A stretch of DNA of 64,000 bases from Piezodorus guildinii. Lineage: Eukaryota; Arthropoda; Insecta; Hemiptera; Pentatomidae. Position 1 is the first letter of the stretch. Each line of letters starts with the position of its first letter. Shown piece by piece: positions 12,617 through 23,700 of the stretch. The translations under genes and the position numbers were made by a program. The stretch covers positions 151,837,474 to 151,901,473 of the forward strand of contig CM041293.1 in NCBI GenBank assembly GCA_023052935.1, written 5' to 3'. The notes under the pieces were generated by a model. The model saw only the letters and a program-made list of their open reading frames with translations. It was not told the origin of the DNA and searched no databases.

Positions 12617-12790
12617 TGAATGGGTTATTCAATTTTAATAGGTGGTGGTCAGAGCGAGTGGATAATTTTAAATTCAATAAGAAGTTTTAAAGTCAAGTTT
12701 CAAAGGCGAACGGTCACGGTTATAATTAACATACTCAAAGGGGTTTAGATACAATTTCGTTTTTCGTTAAATAATTCGAAAAAGAAAAAA
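12617..12790. repeat. Direct repeat, left copy, flanking SINE-A
   Basis: Shares the order 'ttattcaattttaataggtgg', 'cagagcgag', 'aaattcaataagaagtttt', 'tttcaaaggcgaa' and 'cgttaaataatt' with 13099-13291, at roughly 90% identity by eye over the first half. The two copies are separated exactly by the SINE at 12795-13097. Confidence 0.75.
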
Positions 12791-12794
12791 AAAG

Positions 12795-13097
12795 TCTGTA
12801 CCGCTACAACCCATGAAGATTCTTGGGCTCATCACATATAGAGATTCGTACTGTTTCTAGGTCATCGGTTGTGTAATTAGGTGATCAGGTGTTGATCACG
12901 CTCAGCCGCCATTTTTCCCGATTTTGTTGGGTAGCAACTTTATAGACACTGGGTCTGCCCCAGGAGGGTCTCCATACCCTAGGGTCGCCCTACAACTGAA
13001 TTAACCGAATAAATTATATTCTGCCACAGCCGAGATTCGAACCCAAGACCCGGAGAACAGTAAACCAGTGTTCTATCCACTAGACCACACCGCTCCA
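12795..13097 (-). repeat. SINE-A (tRNA-derived SINE), full length
   Basis: Minus-strand head 'tggagcggtgtggtctagtg' is followed by a B-box-like 'cttgggttcgaatctcgg'. The body includes a 'gaccctagggtatggagacc' type block and the end 'gttgtagcggtacagact' runs into a T-rich tail. Other copies: 15187-15479, 17662-17956, 46373-46680 (plus) and a partial at 51423-51590. The head resembles a tRNA with A and B boxes, but the downstream body is SINE-specific. Confidence 0.85.
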
Positions 13098-13098
13098 C

Positions 13099-13291
13099 AT
13101 GGGATTATTCAATTTTAATAGGTGGTCACCAGAGCGAGACGATAATTTAAATTCAATAAGAAGTTTTGAAGTCACTTTCAAAGGTGAATGGTCAAGGTTG
13201 CATGTATGTAATAAGGGTTTAAATAAGAGTTTACATAAAAAAAAAAAAAAAGGGTTTAGATAAAAAATAATTCGTTAAATAATTGAAAAAA
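13099..13291. repeat. Direct repeat, right copy
   Basis: Second copy of the 12617-12790 segment, with an extra A15 tract at about 13238-13252 and a duplicated 'gggttta' box. It is much too long to be a SINE target-site duplication. Confidence 0.7.
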
Positions 13292-13379
13292 AGATACTTC
13301 ATAAAACCCTTGTTTAAAAAGATGATTAGAACGTACTTATCTCCAACCTATAGGTTTTCCCACAATAGAGAACCAAAAG

Positions 13380-14720
13380 ACACAATATGAATGTAACGAA
13401 AATTTTACAGGAAAGAACTTTTATTCATTATTTATTAAACCAATTTATTTGATTCCTTTAGCACTTAAATATTGATTTTGTTTTTATTATGTTAATAAAA
13501 TTATTTTCACCTTATAGATGAACATTTTTTAGTATGATTTGAAGCTAAATTAAATAGTACCTTCTCTAAATTTTTACTAAATGATTTATTCAGAAATAAT
13601 ACGATCTATCACACTTTGTGGCAATAAGTATTCGAACTATTGGAAATACTTCATTTCTCGTGTACAGAGTAATCAGAAATAAAATATTTGTATCTAGAGT
13701 ACATTTTAAATATTGTATGTAAATAAATATTCTTATTCTCTCTCTTAAAGCTTGTTACTAGGTGTATAAACTAATATAGTAGCAAATCTAAATAAATAAA
13801 AAATTAAAATACAGTTTTGTCTGCATATTTTAGAATATGTCACAGCCTGAAAAGTTCTAGATCTTCAATAAAATCTTATTAGAAGAGGATCCTTTTGATG
13901 AAATATATTTAAAAAATAAAAAAAAATTGATGGCTACGTTTACATCAATTATAATCGTAAAAATTACAATTTTTCTTGTATTTACCTTTCTCGACCAAAG
14001 AATGCTAGGAACCGGGTTTCCAGAAGCTTTACATTCCAGTGTGATTGTGCCTCCTTTCCTAGCTGTGAGTTGTCCACTGGCTGGAGATGTTCGAATGCTT
14101 GGCGGTACTGGAAAAAAAAAAGAAGGTAAATAATTAAAAATTATAAATAACTCAAGATTTCTGATTATTAAGCATAGCTATTTCAATGTACTGCGTATAG
14201 AAGTATTTATGAAATCACTAACTGAGAAGATGATTTCTAAAAAGCACTAAAAGACATTTTTTTCGAAAATGATAAATTGACATATTTTTATTCTAATGTT
14301 TTAGTCTTATCTAAATCCGTAATCATACATTATATATAAACATACAAATCCTTTTAAAAGTAATTGAAAATTGAAGTTTATTCCAAAAGTTCCTAAATCC
14401 ACATTTCATTTCCTTCCAAAACGTAATATTAACATTTCCTTTTAAAACGTACTATATCCTCTGTAAACAGATAATCTTTTATTTTACTTCCAGAAGCACC
14501 GAATTACGTTTTATATTACTATTAATTTATTGCTTTCTTCATTTTATACTTTTTTATTGATTGAGTTAGCACGTCTTAAATAACCGCTATTATTTTGATC
14601 AATGGTTTTAATAAAACCAAATATTTAGGTTTAGGCTGTCTTAAATAAGTTTCGTCGCTTAGATTCTTGAATGTTCTCAATTAAATTAAGTTTTTTCATT
14701 GTATTTCATCTTGCAGATAC
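13380..14720. repeat. Family F DNA transposon relic, inverted and interrupted
   Basis: Pieces match the elements at 36186-36576 and 62441-63692: 'ttattaaaccaattta...gattcctttagcactta' (13430-13470), 'tatgttaataaaattat' (about 13487), clustered 'ttccaaaaNgt' boxes at 14378-14460, and a segment around 14570-14690 that is the reverse complement of about 63250-63370. No intact terminal repeats were found here. The short frame at 13927-14133 shows no domain. Confidence 0.45.
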
Positions 14721-14819
14721 CTAAATTTGATTTATAAATTTTTAAAAACTCAAATTTTAATTGAATAATTACACATGATCCAGAGAATATTTAGAATAAG
14801 CATTCCCTTACCTTCCTGA

Positions 14820-15112
14820 ATATGAGGGGGAAAAAGGGACAAATCCAACCTAACGGAAAAAAAAATTAAGAATTATTTATTTACTAGGCTCCATAGTTAC
14901 ATGTCGTTTACAATTGGTCAATAATATAAATACATCTGTTCAATTCACAGAAATAGCAAATAAAACTTAAAAGACAGCATCACAGTTACATACTTTCTTA
15001 TTATAGTGCCATAAATAAATAAAATCCCTATTGAATATTCGCTTTCATTATAAAGAATAAACAATCTAATGTAATTAACCAACAAGGAAAGATATTTTTC
15101 AGAAGAGAAAAA

Positions 15113-15115
<3 letters not shown>
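14820..15115. other. No recognised feature
   Basis: AT-rich sequence leading into the microsatellite; nothing recognised. Confidence 0.3.

Positions 15116-15185
<70 letters not shown>
15116..15185. repeat. (TA)n microsatellite, left part
   Basis: A nearly pure TA run of about 70 bp. It resumes at 15479-15508 on the other side of the SINE-A copy, so the SINE sits inside the repeat. Confidence 0.95.
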
Positions 15186-15186
<1 letters not shown>

Positions 15187-15189
<3 letters not shown>

Positions 15190-15477
15190 TGTACCACTAC
15201 AACCCATGAAGGGTCTTGGGCTCAGTACATGTAGAGATTCGTACTGTTCCTAGGCTGACGGCAGTACAATGAGGTGATTAGGCCTTAATCACGCTCAGCG
15301 ACCAGGTTTTTCCCAAATTATTTTGGTTACCTACTTATGGTCTGCCCTAGGAGGGTCTCCATACTCTAGGGTCGCCCCCCGACTGAATTAACAGAATAAA
15401 TAATATTCTGCCACAGCAGGGATTCGATCCAGGACCCGGAGCACAGCAGACTAGCGCTCTATCCACAAGACCATGCG

Positions 15478-15478
<1 letters not shown>
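15187..15478 (-). repeat. SINE-A copy inside a (TA)n tract
   Basis: Full body with a minus-strand head (pattern 'tagcgcatggtcttgtggat') and end 'gtagtggtacaggttt'. Both sides are TA repeats. Either the SINE inserted into a pre-existing microsatellite or the target duplication expanded; the sequence cannot separate the two. Confidence 0.85.

Positions 15479-15508
<30 letters not shown>
15479..15508. repeat. (TA)n microsatellite, right part
   Basis: A TA run of about 30 bp immediately 5' of the SINE head (minus-strand sense). Confidence 0.9.
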
Positions 15509-15509
<1 letters not shown>

Positions 15510-15510
<1 letters not shown>

Positions 15511-16250
15511 TCTTATTAATTAACATAAAAATTATTAAGTGCATATTGTACTTTTCGGATATCAACATTTCAATTTATTGTTTCCTGAAGTAAAATGAAA
15601 TGATACGATTGGATGGAAACAAACGTATTACTTCAAATATTATTACGTAGGTTATTAAATACTAAGAAAAATTAAAACGCTTTTGATGTCATCTCAATAA
15701 ACATAAAAGAAATGTATTCTAAGAATAATCCCGCAAGTAAATATTTTCATCTGAAGTGGTGCTTTTAATTTCTGTTGAATAGCTTTTATCAATTATTATG
15801 TTATTATTTTTTTCCTAAGATAAATAACAGTTTCGTTAATAGAAGAGGGTATTGCTCAGTGATAAAATTATCAGAATTGACGGTTGCATAAGGAAAAGAA
15901 AGGAAAAAACGTGAGGAAATAAGAACTTTCAATACTAATTTAAAATTACAACTATCGAATGTTTTATTTTATTAGTAATATTAAATGAATCTTTATGTAT
16001 GTCAGAACCGAAAAACAAATTTTATGTTTCAAGAAGGTGATAAGTAAACTAGTGAGTGGAAAGCTCCTTATTATTACTGTTTACAACCAATGATTTATAA
16101 AATAAATAAAAAATTAAATAAAAATAAAAAGTAACAAAACAATACGAAATCTAAAACAAGCGCTGCAGATTATTGCACAATGGTTTAATATTACCAAAAA
16201 TGATTATATTAGGGTATAACAATCTATATATCTGCTTAGGCAATTGACTA
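15510..16250. other. No recognised feature
   Basis: AT-rich sequence without meaningful frames or recognised repeats. Confidence 0.35.
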
Positions 16251-16251
16251 T

Positions 16252-16254
16252 ATA

Positions 16255-16336
<82 letters not shown>
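16252..16336. repeat. (TA)n microsatellite
   Basis: A nearly pure TA run of about 80 bp. Confidence 0.95.
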
Positions 16337-16337
<1 letters not shown>

Positions 16338-17590
16338 CGATATATTACTCAAAGCACCAACGCTTAATTTGAATTTATATTCAATGAAAATGTCGTATTA
16401 CCAGTGCTAAATTAAAAACACTATATCTCTGATATTTCAAAAATGTTTTTTTTTTTTTTATTTAATTATCTGTTCTTTATTATCTTGGGGTTCTTTTTTT
16501 ATTTTGAAACTTAAGATCTAAAAAATTTTTTTTTTTTTTTTACTGTATCGAAAGTAATACACTGAAAATGAAAATAATTCAAAGTTGTAACAATAGATAT
16601 TTATAGATTCGGATAGAGAAAAGAACGATTATTTTTCATTCCTAATTTTATTATTCGTATCTTATAACGAAACATAAAACCTTAAGTTTTTTGGGAATAA
16701 TTATTTTATATCCGTAGATTACAAAGGTTCATAATTGACAATAATAAAACAGATAGGCTATTTATCTTTTTTCGACTGCTGGACACTATCCTTCCTGAAC
16801 ATTTGTTCTTTAACTTTCACTTAACTATATATGAAATGCATAGTAAGAGAAGGTATTGCGATAATGAAAATGCTTTAGTTTTGAGTTTTTACTGGAAATA
16901 CGGGTTTTAGTCTCCCCTGAGACCAAATGATCAAGTGCAGCAAAATGGCGTGTGTGTGTGTGTTTAGTTAGTCTAGCTATAAAAGGTTAAGCTGTATAAA
17001 ACAGAAATTTTATATTTTAAAAGTGATTATGCATGAATTATTAAAGCAACAAAATCAGCGAACTAGTGTATACATTTATGTATTCTGCACCTTCTTACGA
17101 TTTCCTCAAAATGGCTTAACGATTTGGACTAAACTCGCTATATGGGTGAAATACTTAATAAGGTTTCATTCTGATTGATGTAGTATGACAGGGCTTAAAA
17201 GTCGGTATTTTAAATTTCCTTCCCTTAAAAGAACTTTAATTTTGTAGATTAAAAATGATTAACCATTTCACCTTGTTAGTATTGATAAATACATGTAAAT
17301 ACACAATTCAAACGAATTTTATATACAACTAAAAGAGATCAGAGCAGAACAATATATTTATTTTTAAACATAAGAATAGTAAGATAGATGTATAATATTG
17401 GAAAGCTAATGAATCCAGAACAAAATGTTATCTTATATAAAAAAAAGTAAAACGTAACGACGGAATTGGCCTAAACTTCAGTAATTATAGTAGATAATAA
17501 TTTAAGTTGTTATATTGTTTCATTTATAATACAGGTTTCCATCGATACCGAATACTATTCTTTAACATTTTTTTTTAAATTTTGACTTTG

Positions 17591-17594
<4 letters not shown>

Positions 17595-17661
<67 letters not shown>
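17595..17661. repeat. Pure A-tract of more than 60 bases
   Basis: An uninterrupted run of A adjoining the 3' end of the minus-strand SINE-A. In the SINE's own sense it is a poly(T) tail, not poly(A). Confidence 0.95.
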
Positions 17662-17666
<5 letters not shown>

Positions 17667-17956
17667 TACCACTACAACCCATGAAGGGTCTTGGGCTCAG
17701 TACATATAGAGATTCGTACTGTTTCAAGGCCAACGGCAGTTTAATGAGGTGATTAGGCCTTAATCGCGCTCAGCCACCAGGTTTTTCCCAATTAATTTGG
17801 GTACCCACTTTATAGAGGCAGGGTCTGCCCCAAGAGGGTCTCCATACCCTAGGGTCGCTCCCCGACTGAATTAACAGAATAAATAGTATTCCGCCACAGC
17901 CGGGATTCGAACCCAGGACCCGGAGCACAGCAGACTAGCGCTCCATCCACTAGACG
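17662..17956 (-). repeat. SINE-A copy with poly(T) tail
   Basis: Same body as 15187-15478, with a B-box-like 'gggttcgaatcccgg' on the minus strand. The head is slightly 5'-truncated: it ends at 'gtctagtggatgg' without the first bases seen in the 12795 copy. Confidence 0.85.
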
Positions 17957-18202
17957 GAGGTAAGTGAATGTCGTGTGTTTATATTTATTTTATTTTTAAT
18001 TGGAATGTAAGTTTTTAATTGAACTTTCAAATAGTTATGCGGCTGCTTCTAGGAAAGTTTAACAATGAAATATATTAATCACTTGAATATGGTAACTTTG
18101 TATGTGGTAATTAATTACGCAAATGCTCTAACAATTGTCAAAACAATTAGTCGCTTCGCCCCGCATGAAATGTGTTAATATAAATTAAAAACATATTTGA
18201 AC

Positions 18203-18481
18203 TGGAGTCACCTGTATCATAGTAGCCAGTATAACAGCCTTCTATACCAAAGGTCACGGATCCGAACACGCAGGTGGCCCTAGGATTTTTTATTGGGAGT
18301 ATAAAATCCTTAGTTATGCCGTCCTTCGGAGGAGACGTAAAAAGGGGGTCCTGTGTCTGTGGGATGTCACGTACTCGTTAAAGATCCGTCTCCTAATTGC
18401 ACCCGAATAGGCAAAATTTAGGACTCCCATTGTAGTATCGTCCGATTAGCCATGGTAGCATAAAGTGATGTTAAGTAAAAT
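18203..18481 (+). repeat. SINE-C (tRNA-derived SINE), full length with TSD
   Basis: The head holds a diverged tRNA-like region ('gtagccagtataacagcc' then 'aggtcacggatccgaac'). It is followed by a 'gtggccctaggatttttta' block and a long 3' body ending 'taaagtgatgttaag'. It is flanked by imperfect direct repeats at 18189-18202 and 18482-18495 (12 of 14 matching), read as the target-site duplication. Other copies: 1630, 21677, 39898, 49390 and 49690, all minus. Confidence 0.85.
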
Positions 18482-18524
18482 AAACATTTTTTAACTATAT
18501 TAAACTGAAAAAAGATATACCGAT

Positions 18525-18529
<5 letters not shown>

Positions 18530-18599
<70 letters not shown>
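18530..18599. repeat. (TA)n microsatellite
   Basis: A TA run of about 70 bp abutting the 3' end of a minus-strand Jockey copy. Confidence 0.95.
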
Positions 18600-18602
<3 letters not shown>

Positions 18603-19070
18603 GAAATTTACAACTGTATATTATAATACATCAAGTAAATACGCTGATAAAAGATAGTGTATATGAATAACATGAACAGAAACTGCCCATTGGCACCACT
18701 TTAGTAATCAATCTAAACAAGAAGGTCTCGAGGCCATCTTCTCTTCAGACGCATCGGTGGATTATCAGGAATTGAAGGGGAAACAAGGATTAGGATAAGG
18801 AAACTAGTGGATTAGAGTGGGAATGGAGTTTGTCATGGAAAGATTGATACCTGGTACGGGCCAAATCAGCTATTGTACATATGGAACATAGAGGTTTTTT
18901 TTTAATGATTTTATTAGTGACAAAGTAAGGATCGTTGAGGATTTTGGATTGTATGGATTGGACACAGGAAGAATTGGATGTTTTAGTAGAGTCCCAAAGC
19001 TCAACTCCGTAGGTCCAGATAGGCCTTATGATTGTCATGTAAATGAGTCTTTTGTACTTAAGTAAAAGGT
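18600..19070 (-). pseudogene. Jockey LINE, 3' end (C-terminal ORF2 relic)
   Basis: The minus-strand frame at 18790-19038 reads IIRPIWTYGVELWDSTKTSN, then IQSKILNDPYFVTNKI. This is the box after the RT domain of Jockey-type ORF2 (family form 'RPIWTYGIQLWG...SNI..IQ..QSK.LR.I..APWYVTN'). It is followed by a decayed C-terminus and a 3' UTR ending 'tatacagttgtaaatttcaa'. Only the last about 470 bp is present, with no catalytic residues. The same subfamily occurs at 26608-28382, 29925-30925, 61066 and 62120. Confidence 0.8.
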
Positions 19071-20690
19071 TAGATCGTCTGTCTCGTAAGTGTTCAAAAC
19101 CTATCTTAAAACAAAGAAATTACAAATAAAATTTTGACAGTTTTTTTTTCAGAAATCCAGTTGATGTATTAGGTTATATTGTGCAACATTTTTAATATGT
19201 TTCAGTCAGTACATTTACATATATTAAAATTTAGTTTACGTCGACATTTTCAAACTACCGGATAATATAAGTGGACTTATTGGAAAATATAAGTCTGTAA
19301 GAATTCAAGGAATACCGCAGGAATACCAGACCGTCACCTTGGACCGTGTCCAGAACTAGAGAGTCCTTTATGAAATTTAATAAGATGACCCCAAGGGTGG
19401 AAACTATGCGCCCAATACGGAACCTCTGTTTTTCCTTCGGAATAGTTTTAGCCTCCGTGGAAGGAATCCGTTGAGTTATTGATGGCTCGGGAAGGGACAA
19501 TGCCTTCAGCTCACTTCCCAATGTTCCCGCTATTTTATGGCGAGGTCAACAAAGGAACTAAAGGCCCAGCCTTGTTCCCAAGTACAGCTTCCAAAATTGC
19601 CATAGTTCCTTCCTTCTTCTAAAGGGATAACCTGGGAATAACGAGATTTAGGAGAACGTTGAGAACAAACTTGATAAGTACCTCATATACCACACGGCTG
19701 ACTTGAGTATAGAAAAGAACAGTTGTAATTAATTACGATACTTAAATTTTAATAGCAAATTATTGTCGTTTAAATTCAGAATTCTTGTGAATAATGTTCC
19801 TTTCTATTTTCAAAACTTCTGGAATTGTCGATTATGTTTGTTTTTTTAAACTGTTGAGCACTTTAAATTAATATAGTTAACGTTTCGTTGTTGTTGTTTT
19901 TTTTGTTTTTTTGTTTTTTTCACATTTTCAAGACGATTCACAAAAAAAATAGATAAATTAAGTTAACATAACAATTTCACTTATAATAATTTGAAGTAAT
20001 ATAGGTTTATTGCAGAGCTATATTTGAACATTTGTATACAAGAGACCTTTTAATTTATAGGTCAGAGTTATTAATAACTTTCCTATTGCAACATTGCTAT
20101 GAGTCAATTCTAATTGAATTTTGTGGCCCATTGTATGCTATATATTTAATTATTTCTCTACTTAAATTCAATGGCTTGTTATATTTCTGTGGCGTTCGTG
20201 AAAAACTGGATAACTCGAGTTATATCAATAATGAGTTAACTCCACGTATAGCTCCCTCAGACCGTCTCCCACGTCGTGTTAAATTGGTTAAAGAAATTTC
20301 TTGGTGGAAGAAATTTCAGGTGGAAAGAAAGCTGTATGTTATAACTTTGGGTATTACGTAAAGTTTAAGTCGCTCACCTGTTAAATGAAAGATTTTGACT
20401 TAACCACTTATTCACGACCGCCACAGATTTATTATAATGTTTTTCAATTTTACTCAATTTATTTTGTTATATTTTTATAACTTGTTTTTACTTTTAATTT
20501 TTACCTTAATATAACTTTTAACTTAATTTTATAACTATGCCAGTGTAATGGGTACCTACGTTGCTTGTATATGATTTTATGGTTTATGGTCTTATTATTA
20601 ATTTTGTTAATGCTCTTTCGAGAATTCTTCTATTAATATTATTTCGTGAGCTACATTGTAATCTGATACTATGGAATGAAAGAGCTGTTG
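19071..20690. other. No recognised gene; moderately GC-rich patch at 19255-19720
   Basis: Frames of 88 codons (19255-19521, minus) and 109 codons (20032-20361, plus) occur but show no domain, signal or family resemblance that I recognise. The 19255-19720 patch is less AT-rich than its surroundings and may be a retroelement remnant. The rest is AT-rich with T-runs near 19900. Confidence 0.35.
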
Positions 20691-20692
20691 TA

Positions 20693-21590
20693 TTGGGTTG
20701 ATGCAAAATTAATGCAGGTTTCCTCTATTGCAATATCTTAATTCCAATTGTGTAAACAAAGCTAATCCTAACATTGATCATTATTATACCAAAACAAACC
20801 TTATCTAATACCCTCTCTTTCACCATGAATTTGTTTAGTAAAATCGTTTTGTTCAGTGTGTTCAAAGGTCTTGAATCGAAAATGTCAAAGTGCGATTTTC
20901 GTCAAATTTATTTTTACGAATTTAAATTAGGGCGCAGCGCTGCGCAAACGGCTCGTAATATTAATGAAGTGTGGGGTCAGGGGGCTATTAATGAGTGCAC
21001 GGTGCAGCGTTGGTTCCAGAAGTTTCGCAGAGGAGATTTCGACCTCGAAGACAAGGAAGGTCGGGGCCGTCATCTTGCTCTGGACAACGACCAGCTGAGG
21101 TCAAAAGTGGAAGAAGACCCAACCAAAACCACACGAGAAATGGCGGCGGAACTCGGAACTCAAAAATTGCAACGTCTTTGCCCAGCATTCATGAATCGGA
21201 AGGGGCCGATCCTGCTCCACGATAACGCCAGACCACACGTTGCACAACCAACGCTTCGACGACTGCACGAGTTGGGCTACGAAGTTCTCCAACATCCGCC
21301 TTATTCACCTGACCTCTCTCCTACAGACTTCCACTTTTTCAGGCATCTGCACAACTTTTTGAGGGAGAAAAATTTTCAAAACCAGGACGACATTGAAAAT
21401 TCTTTTCGTGATTTCATTGAGTCCAGGGATTCGGATTTTTTTTCTGGTGGAATAAGAAAGCTTGTTGAACGTTGGCAAAAGTGCATTGATTCAGATGGAA
21501 ATTATTTTGATTAAATATATATGTTTAAGTAAAGATATGGGGTATTTACAATATCTACTAAAAACCTGCATTAATTTTGCATCAACCCAA
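20693..21590 (+). mobile_element. Mariner transposon, internally deleted, intact TIRs and TA duplication
   Basis: An 898-bp element with terminal inverted repeats of about 28 bp: the left end begins 'ttgggttgatgcaaaattaa' and the right end is its complement ending 'catcaacccaa'. It is flanked by TA at 20691-20692 and 21591-21592, the mariner target duplication. Full mariners are about 1.3 kb, so roughly 0.4 kb is missing, all of it from the transposase gene. TIR start and protein similarity place it near the Hsmar1/cecropia group (recalled, not searched). The ends look recent, so it could be mobilised in trans if an active relative exists. Confidence 0.95.
20882..21514 (+). pseudogene. Mariner transposase with in-frame internal deletion
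   Basis: A 210-aa open frame; family members have about 340-350. Start chosen at MSKCDFRQIYFYEFKLGRSA, the usual mariner N-terminus; an upstream in-frame Met at 20774 lies in the normal 5' UTR. Residues 1 to about 90 form the helix-turn-helix DNA-binding part (NECTVQRWFQKFRRGDFDLE, then TTREMAAELG). The chain then jumps directly to QRLCPAFMNRKGPILLHDNARPH and SPDLSPTDFHFF. Asp114 (HDNARPH) and Asp149 (PTDFHFF) have 34 residues between them, the mariner D34D spacing, but the first catalytic Asp (family TCDEKW box) lies in the deleted part. No catalysis is expected. The frame stays open across the junction, giving a protein that keeps DNA binding; whether it is made is unknown. Confidence 0.92.
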
Positions 21591-21676
21591 TATTAATATT
21601 TTTTTTTACATTTTTGTCAATAATTTAAGTTATCTATTGTTCTTAACGTTCAGCCCATATATAAACAATTTTGTTT

Positions 21677-21965
21677 GTTTGTATATTTATTTAACGTCAC
21701 TTTATGCTACTATGGCTAATCGGACGATGCTACAATGGTAGTCCTAAACTTTGCTTATCCAGGTTTTTATTAGGATAGGGATCTTTAACGAGTACCTGAC
21801 ATTGCACAGGCTCGGGACATCCTTTTAACGTCCCATCCGAAAGACGGCATACCTAAGCATTTTTTACTCCCATTAATAAATCCTAGGACCACCTCCGGGT
21901 TTGAACCCGTGACCTTTGGCATAGGAGGCAGTTATGCTAGCCACCCAGCTACAAGTGATCCCTAA
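21677..21965 (-). repeat. SINE-C, full length with 14-bp TSD
   Basis: The minus-strand head 'ggatcacttgtagctgggtg' plus 'cacgggttcaaacccggagg' resembles tRNA A- and B-box regions, followed by the SINE-C body. Flanking direct repeats at 21663-21676 and 21966-21979 (aaacaattttNttt, 13 of 14 identical) mark the target-site duplication. Confidence 0.9.
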
Positions 21966-21995
21966 AAACAATTTTATTTAGGCTTCGTTTTGATT

Positions 21996-22050
21996 ATTTT
22001 TCACTGTTAGGACATGATTATGACAACAGTAAATTCTCGAAACGTAGAAG
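21996..22050 (+). repeat. GAAACG-box repeat, copy 1
   Basis: Shares 'tttttcactgttaggacatg' and 'taaattctcgaaacgtag' with 51150-51206. It belongs to the group of repeats here in which a hairpin or its remnant precedes CGAAACG. The CUGANGA half is absent or lost. Confidence 0.4.
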
Positions 22051-22090
22051 AAAATCATTTAGACAGCGTTTGTACGTCGTTGATAATGGC

Positions 22091-22101
22091 CCATATCTGT
22101 A

Positions 22102-22136
<35 letters not shown>
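22091..22136. repeat. (CT)n(TA)n microsatellite
   Basis: CT repeats followed by TA repeats, lying directly 5' of an L2-like LINE 3' fragment. Confidence 0.85.
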
Positions 22137-22137
<1 letters not shown>

Positions 22138-22620
22138 CCTTTACATTCCCACCCTCTGGAATTTTCTACCTACTCATATTCGCCATGCTTCTTCCTTTCT
22201 ATCATTCAAATATATCCTTTTCCAACATCTCTTGACATCCCAAATAGATGCACAACAAAAGTCAATTTGCAACATACTTATTTTAATTTCAATACAAGTT
22301 ATAATCATCTATTTTACCCAAACCCTAGCCGTGTTGAATAATTAGTTGATTTTTCTTGTTTTCTATAATTTCCTAAATCCTATCAGTAGCCTTTAGAAAT
22401 ATTTACTCTTCTTTTCTTTTTTTTTCTCTTGTGTTTTTATTATCCATAATTTTTTTTACATGAATGTATATAAGTTTAGGTAGTATTTAATTTTTCTTTT
22501 GTGCACATTTGTAAATAAAATTAATTTCATTACTTTCTTGACCAGACATAAATATGAATATCTACTGTTTATTTTTGTTGTTCCTAAGCGACATAGTCCC
22601 AGAATACTTTTTTTTAATTA
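22138..22620 (+). pseudogene. CR1/L2-like LINE 3' end
   Basis: The first about 100 bp encodes TLWNFLPTHIRHASSFLSFK followed by a short tail and stop. This matches TTLWNSLPTHIPHAFSLPSFQ at 8080-8150. The 3' UTR ends at 22588-22612 with a decayed hairpin (GCGAC ata GTCCC), 'agaatac' and a T-run, as in the copies ending near 8652 and 60017. It is a severely 5'-truncated insertion. Confidence 0.75.
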
Positions 22621-22674
22621 TTATTATATAATGTAGGGTCAACACTGGTTGCTTAGGAGGTGTGTGCTTTGTAA

Positions 22675-22720
22675 AAACACACACACACACAAACATACAT
22701 ACACACACATATACATACAT

Positions 22721-22798
<78 letters not shown>

Positions 22799-22800
22799 AC
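22675..22800. repeat. (CA)n/(TA)n compound microsatellite
   Basis: CA-rich and CATA repeats grade into a TA run of about 70 bp. Confidence 0.95.
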
Positions 22801-23700
22801 ACGTATATGCACCCTTACTTTCCAACATTTAAAATTTCATAAATAGCCTGACAATCACTTTCAAAGAAAGGTATAATGTTAGTATTCTGAAATCCTAACG
22901 CTAAAATGAAAATATGTTATTTATTGAGGAAAAATAATATGAAAAAATGAAGAATCTGTAATCTATAAGTATCGATGAAGAAAACAATTCACCTACTTAT
23001 TAGTCATGGAGTGTCTTCATCTTTATAGTACATTTTTGATATGCGTAATAACGTTAAAAGGAAACAATATTGCTATTCCATTATGGCCCTTTAAAGGTTA
23101 TTAATGAACAGAAATAAGGAAAATATATAAAATAATCAAATAATAATGAAGACTCAAACAGCTATCGATGACAGGAAAATAATCTGGATATAATACTCAT
23201 ATTTGTATTAAAGGACGCTTCTGTAGGTGAGTGATTAGGGGCGAACCATACAGGCTGGGTTTAATACCATGGGATTTTATTTAAATTGAGCTTCCTGAAA
23301 AGGGGTTTATCGGGGATAAACGCCAAGCTACTAAAATAATAAAAATTTTAGTGATCAATATCGGATCAATCAAGCCTGAAAGTTATTTGGCATAATTCGA
23401 CGAGCAAATTCCGCTAACCTTTAAAACCCTATATTGCATAAATAGTCAGTAAAAATGAAATATAATGTTTTGAATAATGTAAAGTAAGCACTAGAAAAGT
23501 CTTTTCCGAGTTGACGTTCGTTGTGAAACTGAGTCCAAAATATTTTACTGTTTTTCTATCCATGGCCGCAATATTTGTCTCCTAAAACCCCTGACAGTTA
23601 AATCTTGATAGCTATTAGCATAACAATCTATAGACATAAACCTCTATCCAGGCAAAAACAAATAATAAAATTTATCAAATACGATTGGGCGATTTAGAAA
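22801..23700. other. No recognised feature
   Basis: AT-rich sequence with no long frame. A somewhat GC-richer patch at 23215-23420 is unidentified. Confidence 0.35.

Larger units (their letters stand above)
16818..17980 (+). repeat. Family E repeat interrupted by an A-tract and SINE-A
   Basis: The left part (16818-17594) follows the family E order: 'aactttcacttaactatata', 'gaaggtattgcgat', a GT run, 'gattaaactcgctatat'-like sequence and a 'ctgattgatgtagt' box. The right terminus 'ggaggtaagtgaatgtcgtg' reappears only at 17955-17974, after the A-tract and SINE. The SINE therefore inserted into an existing family E copy, close to its end. Confidence 0.6.

Noticed and set aside
20032..20361. 109-codon frame that might be a small host gene
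   Set aside because: Biased composition, no recognisable domain, splice context or repeat match; cannot be told from chance.
22562..22846. Short frames rich in Ile-Tyr repeats (also at 15347, 35890 and 48549)
   Set aside because: They are translations of (TA)n/(CA)n microsatellites, open only because the repeat has no stop in that frame.
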